From NCBI GenBank assembly GCA_000715605.1, contig KL568569.1, positions 15,433 through 22,715 on the forward strand: a stretch of 7,283 nucleotides of DNA. Direction: 5' to 3'. Under the pieces are notes generated by a model. It was not told the DNA's origin. It worked only from the letters and a program-made list of their open reading frames with translations, and did not search any database. This DNA is from Streptomyces speibonae (GTDB lineage: Bacteria; Actinomycetota; Actinomycetes; Streptomycetales; Streptomycetaceae). The translations under genes and the position numbers were made by a program. Shown here in pieces: positions 1 to 5,897 of the stretch; positions within the stretch are counted from its first letter, which is position 1; the number at the start of each line of letters is the position of its first letter.

Positions 1-18
1 GATGTGTATAAGAGACAG
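1..18 (+). other. Residual Nextera/Tn5 mosaic-end sequencing adapter
   Basis: The first 18 bases, GATGTGTATAAGAGACAG, equal the last 18 bases of the 19-bp synthetic Tn5 mosaic end used in tagmentation libraries. The mosaic end is a laboratory hybrid of the natural Tn5 outer and inner ends, its AT-rich composition is foreign to the surrounding high-GC DNA, and it sits exactly at the sequence end. It is therefore read-through adapter at a contig end, not genomic DNA. Genomic sequence starts at about base 19. Confidence 0.96.
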
Positions 19-84
19 GTCCGGGGCCGAAGCCGGGTCGCCCGACGCCCGGCGGCAGTACACGGCGCGGAACTGGGGTGATGG

Positions 85-969
85 GTGGTGAACGAGGCAC
101 CGGATCTGGCGACGCTGCTGCGCTCATGGCGCGCTCGCGTCCGGCCCGCAGATGTGGGTCTGCCCTTCCGGGCGGGCTCGCGCAAGACCGCCGGACTGCG
201 TCGCGAGGAGGTCGCCTGGCTCGCCGGCGTCTCACCCGACTACGTCAAACGCCTCGAACAGGGCCGCGCGCGTCCCAGCGGTGCCGTCCTGCGGGCGCTC
301 TCCCGGACGCTGCGTCTGTCGGAGGCCGAGTACGAACTCGCCTGCCGCCTGGCGGGGCACGCCGCCGAAGGCGGCGGAGCGGTACCGCAGTACATCGGCG
401 CTGGCGCGCAGCGCCTGCTCGACCGCCTGACCGACACCCCGGTCGCCGTGTTCGACGCGGCCTGGACACTGATCGAGCACAATGCTCCGTGGGCCGCGCT
501 GACCTGCGACGACTGGCACGGCCGCAGCGGCCGGTCGGCGAACATCGTCTGGCGGGTCTTCACCGGCGACGCGGGACCGGTGCGACACCCGCACCCGGAG
601 GAGCACAAGGCCTCCCTCGTCGCCGACCTGCGCGACGTAGCGGCGCGCTACCCGGCGGACCGCGAGCTGCGGGACATGATCGGCGCGCTGCGCAGGTCGA
701 GCCCCGAGTTCGCGCGCCTGTGGGAGGGCTCCGCCGTCGCGCACCACAGAAGCGAGAGGAAGACCGTCGGCCATCCGCATGTCGGCGAACTGGAACTCGA
801 CTGCGATGTGCTGTCGGTGCACGGCTTCGACCTGCGCATCGTCGTCTACACAGCCGCACCCGGCAGCGAAGCGGCCGACAAGCTGCGCCTGCTGACCGCC
901 CTCGGCACCGATGCAACGGCCCCGCCGCCCATGGGAGCCCCTTCGTCGTCGAAGGTGCCGGGGGGATAG
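85..969 (+). CDS. Xre-type HTH regulator with MmyB-like ligand-binding domain
   Basis: Predicted DNA-binding transcriptional regulator of 294 residues, a usual length for this actinobacterial family. An Xre/HTH_31-type helix-turn-helix covers about residues 8-80, with the LRREEVAWLAGVSPDYVKRLEQG core at 38-60 and the ARPS turn after it. A MmyB-type ligand-binding domain covers about 110-272, recognisable from NIVWRVFTGD (153-162), EEHKASLVADLRDVAARYP (172-190), SPEFARLW (206-213), HPHVGELELDCD (230-241) and LRIVVYTAAPGSEAADKLRLL (250-270). The family often sits beside SDR or NmrA oxidoreductase genes and controls them in response to an unidentified small molecule, thought to be lipid-like. 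The start is GTG at 85 or the adjacent GTG at 88; a weak GGGG at 75-78 precedes both. The gene converges on the NmrA-like gene with 19 bp between stops. A degenerate relative lies at 2700-3147. The ligand and targets are unknown. Confidence 0.9.
   Translation: MVNEAPDLATLLRSWRARVRPADVGLPFRAGSRKTAGLRREEVAWLAGVSPDYVKRLEQGRARPSGAVLRALSRTLRLSEAEYELACRLAGHAAEGGGAVPQYIGAGAQRLLDRLTDTPVAVFDAAWTLIEHNAPWAALTCDDWHGRSGRSANIVWRVFTGDAGPVRHPHPEEHKASLVADLRDVAARYPADRELRDMIGALRRSSPEFARLWEGSAVAHHRSERKTVGHPHVGELELDCDVLSVHGFDLRIVVYTAAPGSEAADKLRLLTALGTDATAPPPMGAPSSSKVPGG
940..955 (-). terminator. Possible hairpin terminator of the minus-strand operon
   Basis: A perfect 6-bp inverted repeat (CCTTCG, loop TCGT, CGAAGG) lies 33 bp past the stop of the minus-strand NmrA-like gene, inside the last codons of the convergent regulator. 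Its position would suit a terminator for the leftward operon. It is short, has no following U-tract, and falls within coding sequence, so it may be chance. Confidence 0.22.
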
Positions 970-988
970 CGGCGCCGGCCTCGAGGGC

Positions 989-1840
989 TCAGCGGAACGA
1001 GTCGGCGTGTTCCTCGCACCACTGGCGGAACGTGCGGGGGGCGATGCCGGTGAGGTTGGTGACGTCGTCGGAGATCACTCCGGCGCGTCCGGCGCGGAAG
1101 AGCTCGTTGAGGTTCTGCACCGCGCCGGCGAATTCGGCCGGGGTTCCCTGCTCGATGCTCCGCTGGGCGAGCTGCTCGGGGGTGAGCGGCACGAACTCGA
1201 TGGGCCGTCCCAGGACGTCGGCGAGGATCTCGACCTGCTCGCGGGCGGTGAGTGCCTGGGGGCCGTTGATGATGTAGGCGTGGCCGGCGTGGCCGTCCCG
1301 GGTGAGGGCGAGCGCGGCGACGCGGGCGATGTCGTAGGTGTCGACGGGCACGGTCTTGCCGGGGTCGCTGGCGTCGTACACGCGGCCTTCGGCGCGGATC
1401 GTGTCCAGCCACCACAGGGCGTTCGGCATCAGCGTGTTGGTGCGCAGGTAGGTGATGTCGAGTCCGGAGTCGCGGAAGACCTGGTCGCGGGCGGCGATGC
1501 CGGCTCCGATCATGGGCAGGGGCTCCAGGACGGTGCCGATGGAGGAGAGCACCACGATCTTGCGGACGCCGGTGGTGCGGGCGGCCTTGATCATGTTCTC
1601 GGCCTGCGCGGGGACCGGCTCGAGCTGCATGAAGAAGACGCCGTCGACGCCGGTGGCGGCGGCGGTGAGGCTCTCGGCGTCGTTCAGGTCGCCGACGGCG
1701 ATGTCGATGCCGGTCGGCAGGAGCTCGGCGCGGGAGGCGTCGCGGACCAGTGCCCGCACCTGATGGCCCCGCTCGAGCAGCTCGGTGACCAGGGCGCCGC
1801 CGACGTTTCCGGTGCTTCCGATGACGAGGAACTTGGACAT
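989..1840 (-). CDS. NmrA-like NAD(P)-binding protein (atypical SDR)
   Basis: Predicted cytosolic Rossmann-fold protein of 283 residues in the NmrA/atypical SDR group, which includes quinone reductases, isoflavone-reductase-like enzymes and redox-sensing proteins. The nucleotide-binding loop GSTGNVG is at residues 8-14. Arg33 and Arg37 after the second strand (RALVRDASR) favour NADPH. The LSSIG segment near residue 100 and the end ...APRTFRQWCEEHADSFR match the usual course of the family; no classical YxxxK pair is evident, as is common here. The ATG at 1840 is chosen because AAAGGA at 1847-1852 (read on the minus strand) lies 6 nt upstream and the glycine-rich loop starts at the normal distance. 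It follows the SDR gene by 65 bp on the same strand, so co-transcription is likely. Its substrate cannot be told from sequence. Confidence 0.88.
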   Translation of the reverse strand: MSKFLVIGSTGNVGGALVTELLERGHQVRALVRDASRAELLPTGIDIAVGDLNDAESLTAAATGVDGVFFMQLEPVPAQAENMIKAARTTGVRKIVVLSSIGTVLEPLPMIGAGIAARDQVFRDSGLDITYLRTNTLMPNALWWLDTIRAEGRVYDASDPGKTVPVDTYDIARVAALALTRDGHAGHAYIINGPQALTAREQVEILADVLGRPIEFVPLTPEQLAQRSIEQGTPAEFAGAVQNLNELFRAGRAGVISDDVTNLTGIAPRTFRQWCEEHADSFR

Positions 1841-1905
1841 GACGGGTCCTTTCGGGATCGTTGATGGGGAGTGGGTCGGGGCAGAGCGGCCGGGGGGAGG
1901 CCCGG

Positions 1906-2619
1906 TCACCAGGGGAGGTCGCCGTCGCGGTCGCGGAAGGTGCCGCTCGCGCCGCCGGGTCCGTCCAGCGCGTAGGCGATGATGGCGTCGGTGCCGTCAT
2001 GGACCGAGTGGCCTTGGCCGCTGCTGAGGTCGGTGGCGGTCATGCCGGGGTCGGCGGTGTTGATGCGGATGTGCGGCAGCAGCCGGGCATAGCGGGCGGT
2101 GAGCATGTTGATCCCGGCCTTCGACGCCGCGTAGAGCGGGGAGCCGAAGCGTGATTCGATCCGGCTGTCGTCGTGGAAGAGGCCGAAGGAACCCAGGCCG
2201 CTGCTGACGTTGACGATGCGGGGGTCGAAGGAGCGTTCCAGCAGCGGCAGGAACGCGTGGATCACGCGGACGTATCCGACGACGTTGGTCAGCAGCACCG
2301 TGGTGGCGTCATCGGCCGTGTAGTCCTTCACCTCGGTCACGGGACCGGTCACGCCGGCGTTGTTGACCAGGACGTCGAGGTGGCCGTCGGTCCGTTCGAC
2401 GGTCTCGGCGGCGCGGTCGACCGACTCCTGCGAGGTCACGTCCACCTCGAGGAACTGTGCGCCGACGCGGTCGGCGGCGGTCCTGCCCAGGTCGGGGTTG
2501 CGGGCGCCGAGGTGGACGCGGTATCCGGCCTCGGCCAGGCGCCGTGCCGTCTCCAGGCCGATGCCCTTGTTGGCGCCCGTGACCAGGGCGACGGGGACGC
2601 CCGCAGCGGGAGTGCTCAT
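1906..2619 (-). CDS. Classical short-chain dehydrogenase/reductase
   Basis: Predicted NAD(P)H-dependent oxidoreductase of 237 residues. The cofactor motif TGANKGIG is at 14-21, NNAG at 86-89, the catalytic serine is Ser140 or Ser144 in NVSSGLGS, and YAASK at 163-167 gives the Tyr/Lys pair. Arg40 after the second strand (LGARN) suggests NADPH. The Rossmann loop, the residues between NVSS and Tyr163 and the PGMTATDLS segment (191-199) resemble the carbonyl-reductase-like SDR branch, but the substrate is unknown. The ATG at 2619 is supported by AAAGGAAG at 2626-2633 (minus strand), about 7 nt upstream; the open frame continues upstream only through non-homologous sequence. It is the first gene of a probable operon with the NmrA-like gene. 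Upstream it faces two inverted repeats and a regulator relic, which implies repressor control at some point. Confidence 0.92.
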   Translation of the reverse strand: MSTPAAGVPVALVTGANKGIGLETARRLAEAGYRVHLGARNPDLGRTAADRVGAQFLEVDVTSQESVDRAAETVERTDGHLDVLVNNAGVTGPVTEVKDYTADDATTVLLTNVVGYVRVIHAFLPLLERSFDPRIVNVSSGLGSFGLFHDDSRIESRFGSPLYAASKAGINMLTARYARLLPHIRINTADPGMTATDLSSGQGHSVHDGTDAIIAYALDGPGGASGTFRDRDGDLPW

Positions 2620-2633
2620 CCGTGGCTTCCTTT

Positions 2634-2669
2634 CTCTCGCGGCCAGATCGAGTCTGGGCCGCGGGAGAG
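2634..2669. promoter_or_regulatory. Long imperfect inverted repeat in the SDR leader/promoter
   Basis: The left arm CTCTCGCGGCCAGA (2634-2647) and right arm TCTGGGCCGCGGGAGAG (2653-2669) are complementary apart from small bulges: an extra G inside TCTGGGCC and an extra GG before AGAG. A 5-nt centre, TCGAG, separates them. It begins 15 bp upstream of the SDR start codon, next to its ribosome binding site. It could be an operator or an mRNA leader hairpin that affects translation. No protein can be assigned to it. Confidence 0.4.
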
Positions 2670-2676
2670 GGGGCAT

Positions 2677-2697
2677 GGTGGCCCTCTTTGGGCCACC
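2677..2697. promoter_or_regulatory. Perfect 8-bp-arm inverted repeat, candidate operator
   Basis: GGTGGCCC (2677-2684) and GGGCCACC (2690-2697) are perfect reverse complements around the centre TCTTT. The 21-bp total size suits a dimeric repressor. It lies 58 bp upstream of the SDR start, where the leftward promoter is expected, and just before the regulator relic begins. I could not identify convincing -10 and -35 boxes for the SDR promoter around it. The function as an operator is inferred from position and symmetry only. Confidence 0.42.
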
Positions 2698-2699
2698 CA

Positions 2700-3147
2700 G
2701 CCGCCGTCGGCGCGCTGACGTCGAACGGCCTGGAACAGGGCCGTGCGCATCCCGGCCTCGCCGTCCGGCGCGCTCTTGCCCGGATGCCGCGCCTGTCACA
2801 GGCCGAGTACGAACCGGCCTGCCGGCCGGCAGGGCATGCTCCGGAAGGCGACGCAGTGGTGCCGCAGCACATCGGCCCCAGGGTGCCGCGCCTGCCCGAC
2901 CGGCGAACACCGTCCGGCGTGCCTTCCACGGCGACACCGGGCGCGTGCCGCACCCGACCCCCGAGGAGCACAAGGCATCCCTCGTCGCCGACCCGCGCGA
3001 CGCCGCGGCCCGCTACCCGGCCTGCCGCGCGCCGGCAGACCTGACCGGCGCGCCGCGGACATCGAGCGCCGGCTTCGCGCGCCTGTGGGCGGGCTCCACC
3101 GTCGCGCACCACGGAAGAGCGGCCGGAAGGCGTCGACAGCCGCGATG
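2700..3147 (+). pseudogene. Degenerate MmyB-like HTH regulator, paralogue of the 85-969 gene
   Basis: Two fragments in different frames match the intact regulator at 85-969. The first (about 2718-2902) encodes LEQGRAHP...LSQAEYEPACRPAGHAPEGDAVVPQHIG and matches regulator residues 57-114. The second (about 2903-3115) encodes NTVRRAFHGDTGRVPHPTPEEHKASLVADPRDAAARYP...[13 protein letters not shown] and matches residues 153-222. The DNA alignment is collinear with a constant offset of 2477 bases before and 2365 after the junction at 2902/2903, so exactly 112 bp are missing relative to the intact gene, which breaks the frame. A further 1-base insertion is seen near 2727-2728. Most of the HTH and the last 70 or so codons are absent, and conserved Leu and Trp residues are replaced by Pro and Arg. 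It is divergent from the SDR gene, the usual place for its regulator. It cannot make a working protein. Confidence 0.88.
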
Positions 3148-3180
3148 CCGCTCCCGCCGCCGGGCCGGGACCGCACCTGG

Positions 3181-3203
3181 TTGTCACCGCCTCCCCGTAC
3201 TGT
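3181..3203 (+). promoter_or_regulatory. RecA-NDp/PafBC-like promoter of dgt (leaderless)
   Basis: TTGTCACCG (3181-3189), an 8-nt spacer (3190-3197) and TACTGT (3198-3203) are followed by 6 nt and the dgt ATG. This fits the actinobacterial RecA-independent DNA-damage promoter consensus TTGTCRGTG-N8-TANNNT, except that positions 7-8 are CC instead of GT. The -10 box places transcription start at the A of the ATG (3210). The only purine run, GAGG at 3205-3208, is one base from the start and too close to act as a Shine-Dalgarno, which supports a leaderless mRNA. The same arrangement precedes dnaG. Confidence 0.68.
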
Positions 3204-3209
3204 CGAGGC

Positions 3210-4484
3210 ATGGAAGGCACCGCACCCCCCGCCGCGTACGACCCGATGTCCGTCGCCCGCTGGGCCGCCGAGCCCGACAAGCGCCCCGGGCGGACCGCCT
3301 TCCAGCGTGACCGCGCCCGCGTCCTGCACTCCGCGGCGCTGCGCCGCCTCGCCGGGAAGACGCAGGTCGTCACGCCGGGTGAGCACAGCCAGGTGTGGGA
3401 CGCCAGTCCGCGCACCCGCCTCACCCACTCCCTCGAATGCGCGCAGGTGGGCCGCGAGCTCGGCGCGGCGCTCGGCTGCGACCCCGACCTGGTCGAGGCG
3501 GCCTGTCTCTCCCACGACCTGGGGCACCCGCCCTTCGGGCACAACGGCGAACAGGCGCTGAACGAGTTCGCCGAGGACTGCGGCGGGTTCGAGGGCAACG
3601 CCCAGTCGCTGCGCCTCCTGACCCGTATCGAACCCAAACGGTTCACCCCGGAGGGCTCCGTCGGCCTCAACCTCACCCGGGCCACCCTCGACGCCGCCAC
3701 CAAGTACCCCTGGCCGCGCGGCGCCCACCCCACCGACCCGGACTCCCCGAAGTTCGGGGTCTACGAGGACGACCGCCCGGTGTTCGACTGGGTGCGCGAG
3801 GACGCCCCCGGCAGCCGGATCTGCTTCGAGGCCCAGGTCATGGACTGGTCCGACGACGTCGCCTATTCGGTGCACGACGTGGAGGACGGCCTGCACGCCG
3901 GCCACATCGACCCGGGCTGCCTGCACGCCGAGCCCGAGCGCCGGGAGGTCTTCGCCGTCGCCGTGGGCCGGTACGTGCCCGCGGACACCGACCCCGGGGA
4001 ACTGGCCGAGGCCCTCGACCGCCTGCTCGCCCAGGAGTGGTGGCCGCACGGCTACGACGGCACCGCCGTCGCCCAGGCCCGCCTGAAGGACGCCACCAGT
4101 CAGCTCATCGGCCGCTTCTGCCTGGCTGCGGAGGGCGCCACCCGGCAGGCCTTCGGCAGCGGACGCCTCACCCGGTACGCGGCCGAGCTGGTGGTGCCGC
4201 GCAGCACCCGGATGGAGTGCGCGGTCCTCAAAGCGGTCGCCGACCGGTACGTCATGCAGCGCGCCGAGCAGGAACTGCTCCGCGCCGACCAGCGCGTCGT
4301 CGTCGTCGAACTGGCCGAGGCGCTCACCGCCCGCGCGCCCGAAGGTCTGGACCCCCAGTTCCGCGCGCTGTTCGACCGGGCCCCGGACGACCGCGCCCGC
4401 AAGCGGGTGATCGTCGACCAGATCGCGTCCCTGACGGACGCCTCGGCGCGCTCGCTTCACGCGCGGCTCACGGGGCAGGGATGA
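3210..4484 (+). CDS. dgt: Deoxyguanosinetriphosphate triphosphohydrolase-like protein (dNTPase)
   Basis: Predicted cytosolic HD-domain metalloenzyme of 424 residues that hydrolyses dNTPs to the deoxynucleoside and triphosphate, which affects dNTP pools and DNA fidelity. Visible motifs are RTRLTHSLE (68-76; metal ligand His73), [14 protein letters not shown] (101-114; His102-Asp103 ligands, His111 and Glu114 in the positions of the catalytic pair of E. coli Dgt) and the [16 protein letters not shown] block (211-226) carrying the last aspartate ligand. The N-terminal [26 protein letters not shown] is typical of the family. Length is normal for the shorter actinobacterial type. The ATG at 3210 is fixed by the promoter directly before it, and no Shine-Dalgarno is present. 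dgt next to dnaG is also known from Mycobacterium; here one FAD enzyme gene lies between them. Substrate preference among dNTPs cannot be told. Confidence 0.96.
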   Translation: MEGTAPPAAYDPMSVARWAAEPDKRPGRTAFQRDRARVLHSAALRRLAGKTQVVTPGEHSQVWDASPRTRLTHSLECAQVGRELGAALGCDPDLVEAACLSHDLGHPPFGHNGEQALNEFAEDCGGFEGNAQSLRLLTRIEPKRFTPEGSVGLNLTRATLDAATKYPWPRGAHPTDPDSPKFGVYEDDRPVFDWVREDAPGSRICFEAQVMDWSDDVAYSVHDVEDGLHAGHIDPGCLHAEPERREVFAVAVGRYVPADTDPGELAEALDRLLAQEWWPHGYDGTAVAQARLKDATSQLIGRFCLAAEGATRQAFGSGRLTRYAAELVVPRSTRMECAVLKAVADRYVMQRAEQELLRADQRVVVVELAEALTARAPEGLDPQFRALFDRAPDDRARKRVIVDQIASLTDASARSLHARLTGQG

Positions 4485-4511
4485 CCCGCATGGCCTGATC
4501 GGGTCACTCCC
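4478..4511 (+). terminator. Hairpin overlapping the dgt stop codon, likely terminator
   Basis: GGGATGACCC (4478-4487) pairs with GGGTCACTCCC (4501-4511) over 10 bp with one bulged C at 4507. An extra G4488-C4500 pair closes an 11-nt loop. The dgt stop codon (4482-4484) lies inside the left arm. There is no U-tract, only C-rich sequence after it, as is common for hairpin terminators in high-GC actinobacteria. It would separate dgt transcription from the FAD enzyme downstream. Confidence 0.5.
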
Positions 4512-4563
4512 CCTTCCGGCATCATTCTGGGTGCGGGACGCTCGCAGATGGCTACACCGTTAC

Positions 4564-4570
4564 AAGGAGG
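4564..4570 (+). promoter_or_regulatory. Strong Shine-Dalgarno of the FAD oxidoreductase
   Basis: AAGGAGG ends 6 nt before the GTG at 4577 and fixes that codon as the start. Such a strong site contrasts with the leaderless-looking dgt and dnaG on either side, so this gene is read from an mRNA with a 5' leader. No convincing -10/-35 pair was found in 4512-4563. Confidence 0.85.
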
Positions 4571-4576
4571 CATCAC

Positions 4577-5842
4577 GTGGTCGACGCGGATCAGACTTTC
4601 GTCATCGTGGGAGGCGGACTGGCCGGCGCCAAGGCGGCCGAGACGCTGAGAGCGGAGGGCTTCACCGGCCGCGTGATACTGATCTGCGACGAGCGCGACC
4701 ACCCGTACGAGCGACCGCCGCTGTCCAAGGGGTACCTCCTCGGCAAGGAGGAGCGCGACAGCGTCTTCGTGCACGAGCCCGCCTGGTACGCGCGCCACGA
4801 CATCGAACTGCACCTCGGCCAGACCGTCGACGCCATCGACCGGTCCGCGAAGACCGTCCGCTTCGGCGACGACGGCACCACCGTCCGCTACGACAAGCTG
4901 CTGCTCGCCACCGGCGCCGAGCCGCGCCGCCTGGACATCCCCGGCACCGGCCTCGCGGGCGTCCACCACCTGCGCCGCCTCGCCCACTCCGAGCGGCTCA
5001 AGGGCGTCCTCACCTCCCTCGGCCGGGACAACGGCCATCTGGTGATCGCCGGCGCCGGCTGGATCGGCCTGGAGGCCGCGGCCGCGGCCCGCGAGTACGG
5101 CGCGGAAGTCACCGTGGTGCACCGGGGGCAGACCCCGCTGCACTCGGTCCTCGGGCCCGAACTGGGCCAGCTCTTCGCGGAGCTGCACCGCGAGCACGGC
5201 GTGCGCTTCCACTTCGGCGCGACGCTCACCGAGATCACCGGTCAGGACGGCATGGTCCTCGCCGCCCGCACCGACGACGGCGAGGAGCACCCGGCGCACG
5301 CCGTCCTCGCCGCGATCGGCGCGGCCCCGCGGGTCGCGCTCGCGGAGGCCGCGGGACTGGAGCTCGCCGACCGTGCGGACGGCGGGGGCGTCCTCGTCGA
5401 CGAACGGCTGCGGACCTCCGACCCGGACGTCTACGCGGCCGGTGACGTGGCCTCCTTCCCGCACGCCCTGTTCGGCACGCGGCTGCGCGTGGAGCACTGG
5501 GCCAACGCGCTGAACGGCGGCCCGGCCGCCGCCCGCTCGATGCTGGGCCGGGAGGAGATCTACGACCGCGTTCCCTACTTCTTCACCGACCAGTACGACC
5601 TGGGGATGGAGTACTCGGGGTGGGCGCCGCCGGGCTCCTACGACCAGGTGGTCATCCGGGGCGATGCGGGCAAGCGGGAGTTCATCGCGTTCTGGGTGAA
5701 GGAGGGGCGTGTGCTGGCCGGGATGAACGTGAACGTGTGGCATGTCACGGAGCCGATCCAGGCGATGATCCGGTCGCGGGGACCGGTGGACACGGAGCGG
5801 CTGGCGGACCCGCATGTGCCGCTGGAGAGTCTCCTCGGCTAG
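4577..5842 (+). CDS. FAD-dependent ferredoxin-reductase-like oxidoreductase
   Basis: Predicted flavoprotein of 421 residues in the rubredoxin/ferredoxin-NAD(P)+ reductase group (BphA4, putidaredoxin reductase, AIF-like fold), which passes electrons from NAD(P)H to small iron-sulfur proteins. FAD-binding GGGLAG is at 12-17, PYERPPLSK at 43-51, LLATGAEPRR at 109-118, the NAD(P)-binding GAGWIG at 159-164, the second FAD motif YAAGDVA at 286-292, and EHWANAL at 306-312. A Reductase_C-type domain follows (about 330-415, PYFFTDQYDLGMEYSG). No CxxxxC redox pair is present, so it is not a disulfide reductase. The second strand of the NAD domain ends VVHRGQ (180-185) where NADH-specific members usually have Glu, so NADPH use is possible. 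No ferredoxin, P450 or Rieske gene is visible nearby; its electron acceptor is unknown. Confidence 0.93.
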   Translation: MVDADQTFVIVGGGLAGAKAAETLRAEGFTGRVILICDERDHPYERPPLSKGYLLGKEERDSVFVHEPAWYARHDIELHLGQTVDAIDRSAKTVRFGDDGTTVRYDKLLLATGAEPRRLDIPGTGLAGVHHLRRLAHSERLKGVLTSLGRDNGHLVIAGAGWIGLEAAAAAREYGAEVTVVHRGQTPLHSVLGPELGQLFAELHREHGVRFHFGATLTEITGQDGMVLAARTDDGEEHPAHAVLAAIGAAPRVALAEAAGLELADRADGGGVLVDERLRTSDPDVYAAGDVASFPHALFGTRLRVEHWANALNGGPAAARSMLGREEIYDRVPYFFTDQYDLGMEYSGWAPPGSYDQVVIRGDAGKREFIAFWVKEGRVLAGMNVNVWHVTEPIQAMIRSRGPVDTERLADPHVPLESLLG

Positions 5843-5868
5843 CCGGGCGGCGCCACGGCGGCCAGGTG

Positions 5869-5891
5869 TTGTCGGCGGGGCCCCGTAGAAT
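5869..5891 (+). promoter_or_regulatory. RecA-NDp/PafBC-like promoter of dnaG (leaderless)
   Basis: TTGTCGGCG (5869-5877), an 8-nt spacer (5878-5885) and TAGAAT (5886-5891) are followed by 6 nt and the dnaG GTG at 5898. It matches TTGTCRGTG-N8-TANNNT except at positions 7-8 (GC instead of GT), and its spacing to the start codon is identical to that of the dgt promoter. Transcription is predicted to begin at the G of the start codon. The 6 nt before the start, TCACGC, hold no Shine-Dalgarno. Confidence 0.7.
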
Positions 5892-5897
5892 TCACGC

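Noticed and set aside
1..18. A genuine Tn5/IS50 end
   Set aside because: The match is to the engineered mosaic end, not to the natural outer or inner end, and no transposase gene or second end is present.
32..53. Inverted repeat GCCGGG / CCCGGC with a 10-bp centre upstream of the regulator, a possible autoregulatory operator
   Set aside because: The arms are only 6 bp and purely G/C, so they are expected often by chance here, and they do not match either repeat upstream of the SDR gene.
970..988. Bidirectional terminator in the 19 bp between the convergent stops
   Set aside because: Only the short palindrome GGCGCC is visible; this cannot form a terminator-sized stem.
78..1277. Plus-strand frame of 399 codons starting just before the regulator
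   Set aside because: It is out of frame with the regulator, Arg/Pro-rich, without domain signature, and runs into the convergent gene.
2309..3733. Minus-strand frame of 474 codons over the SDR start, the relic and dgt
   Set aside because: It overlaps two real genes in other frames; its resemblance to minus-strand frames of the regulator only reflects the regulator relic on the other strand.
2796..4460. Long minus-strand open frame (554 codons) opposite dgt
   Set aside because: It is antisense to a clearly conserved dgt and its translation is low-complexity Gly/Ala/Val/Arg-rich, as expected for the reverse frame of high-GC coding DNA.
4512..4563. RecA-NDp-like promoter before the FAD enzyme gene
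   Set aside because: No TTGTCR with a correctly spaced TANNNT occurs there; TACACC near 4552 lacks a supporting upstream box.
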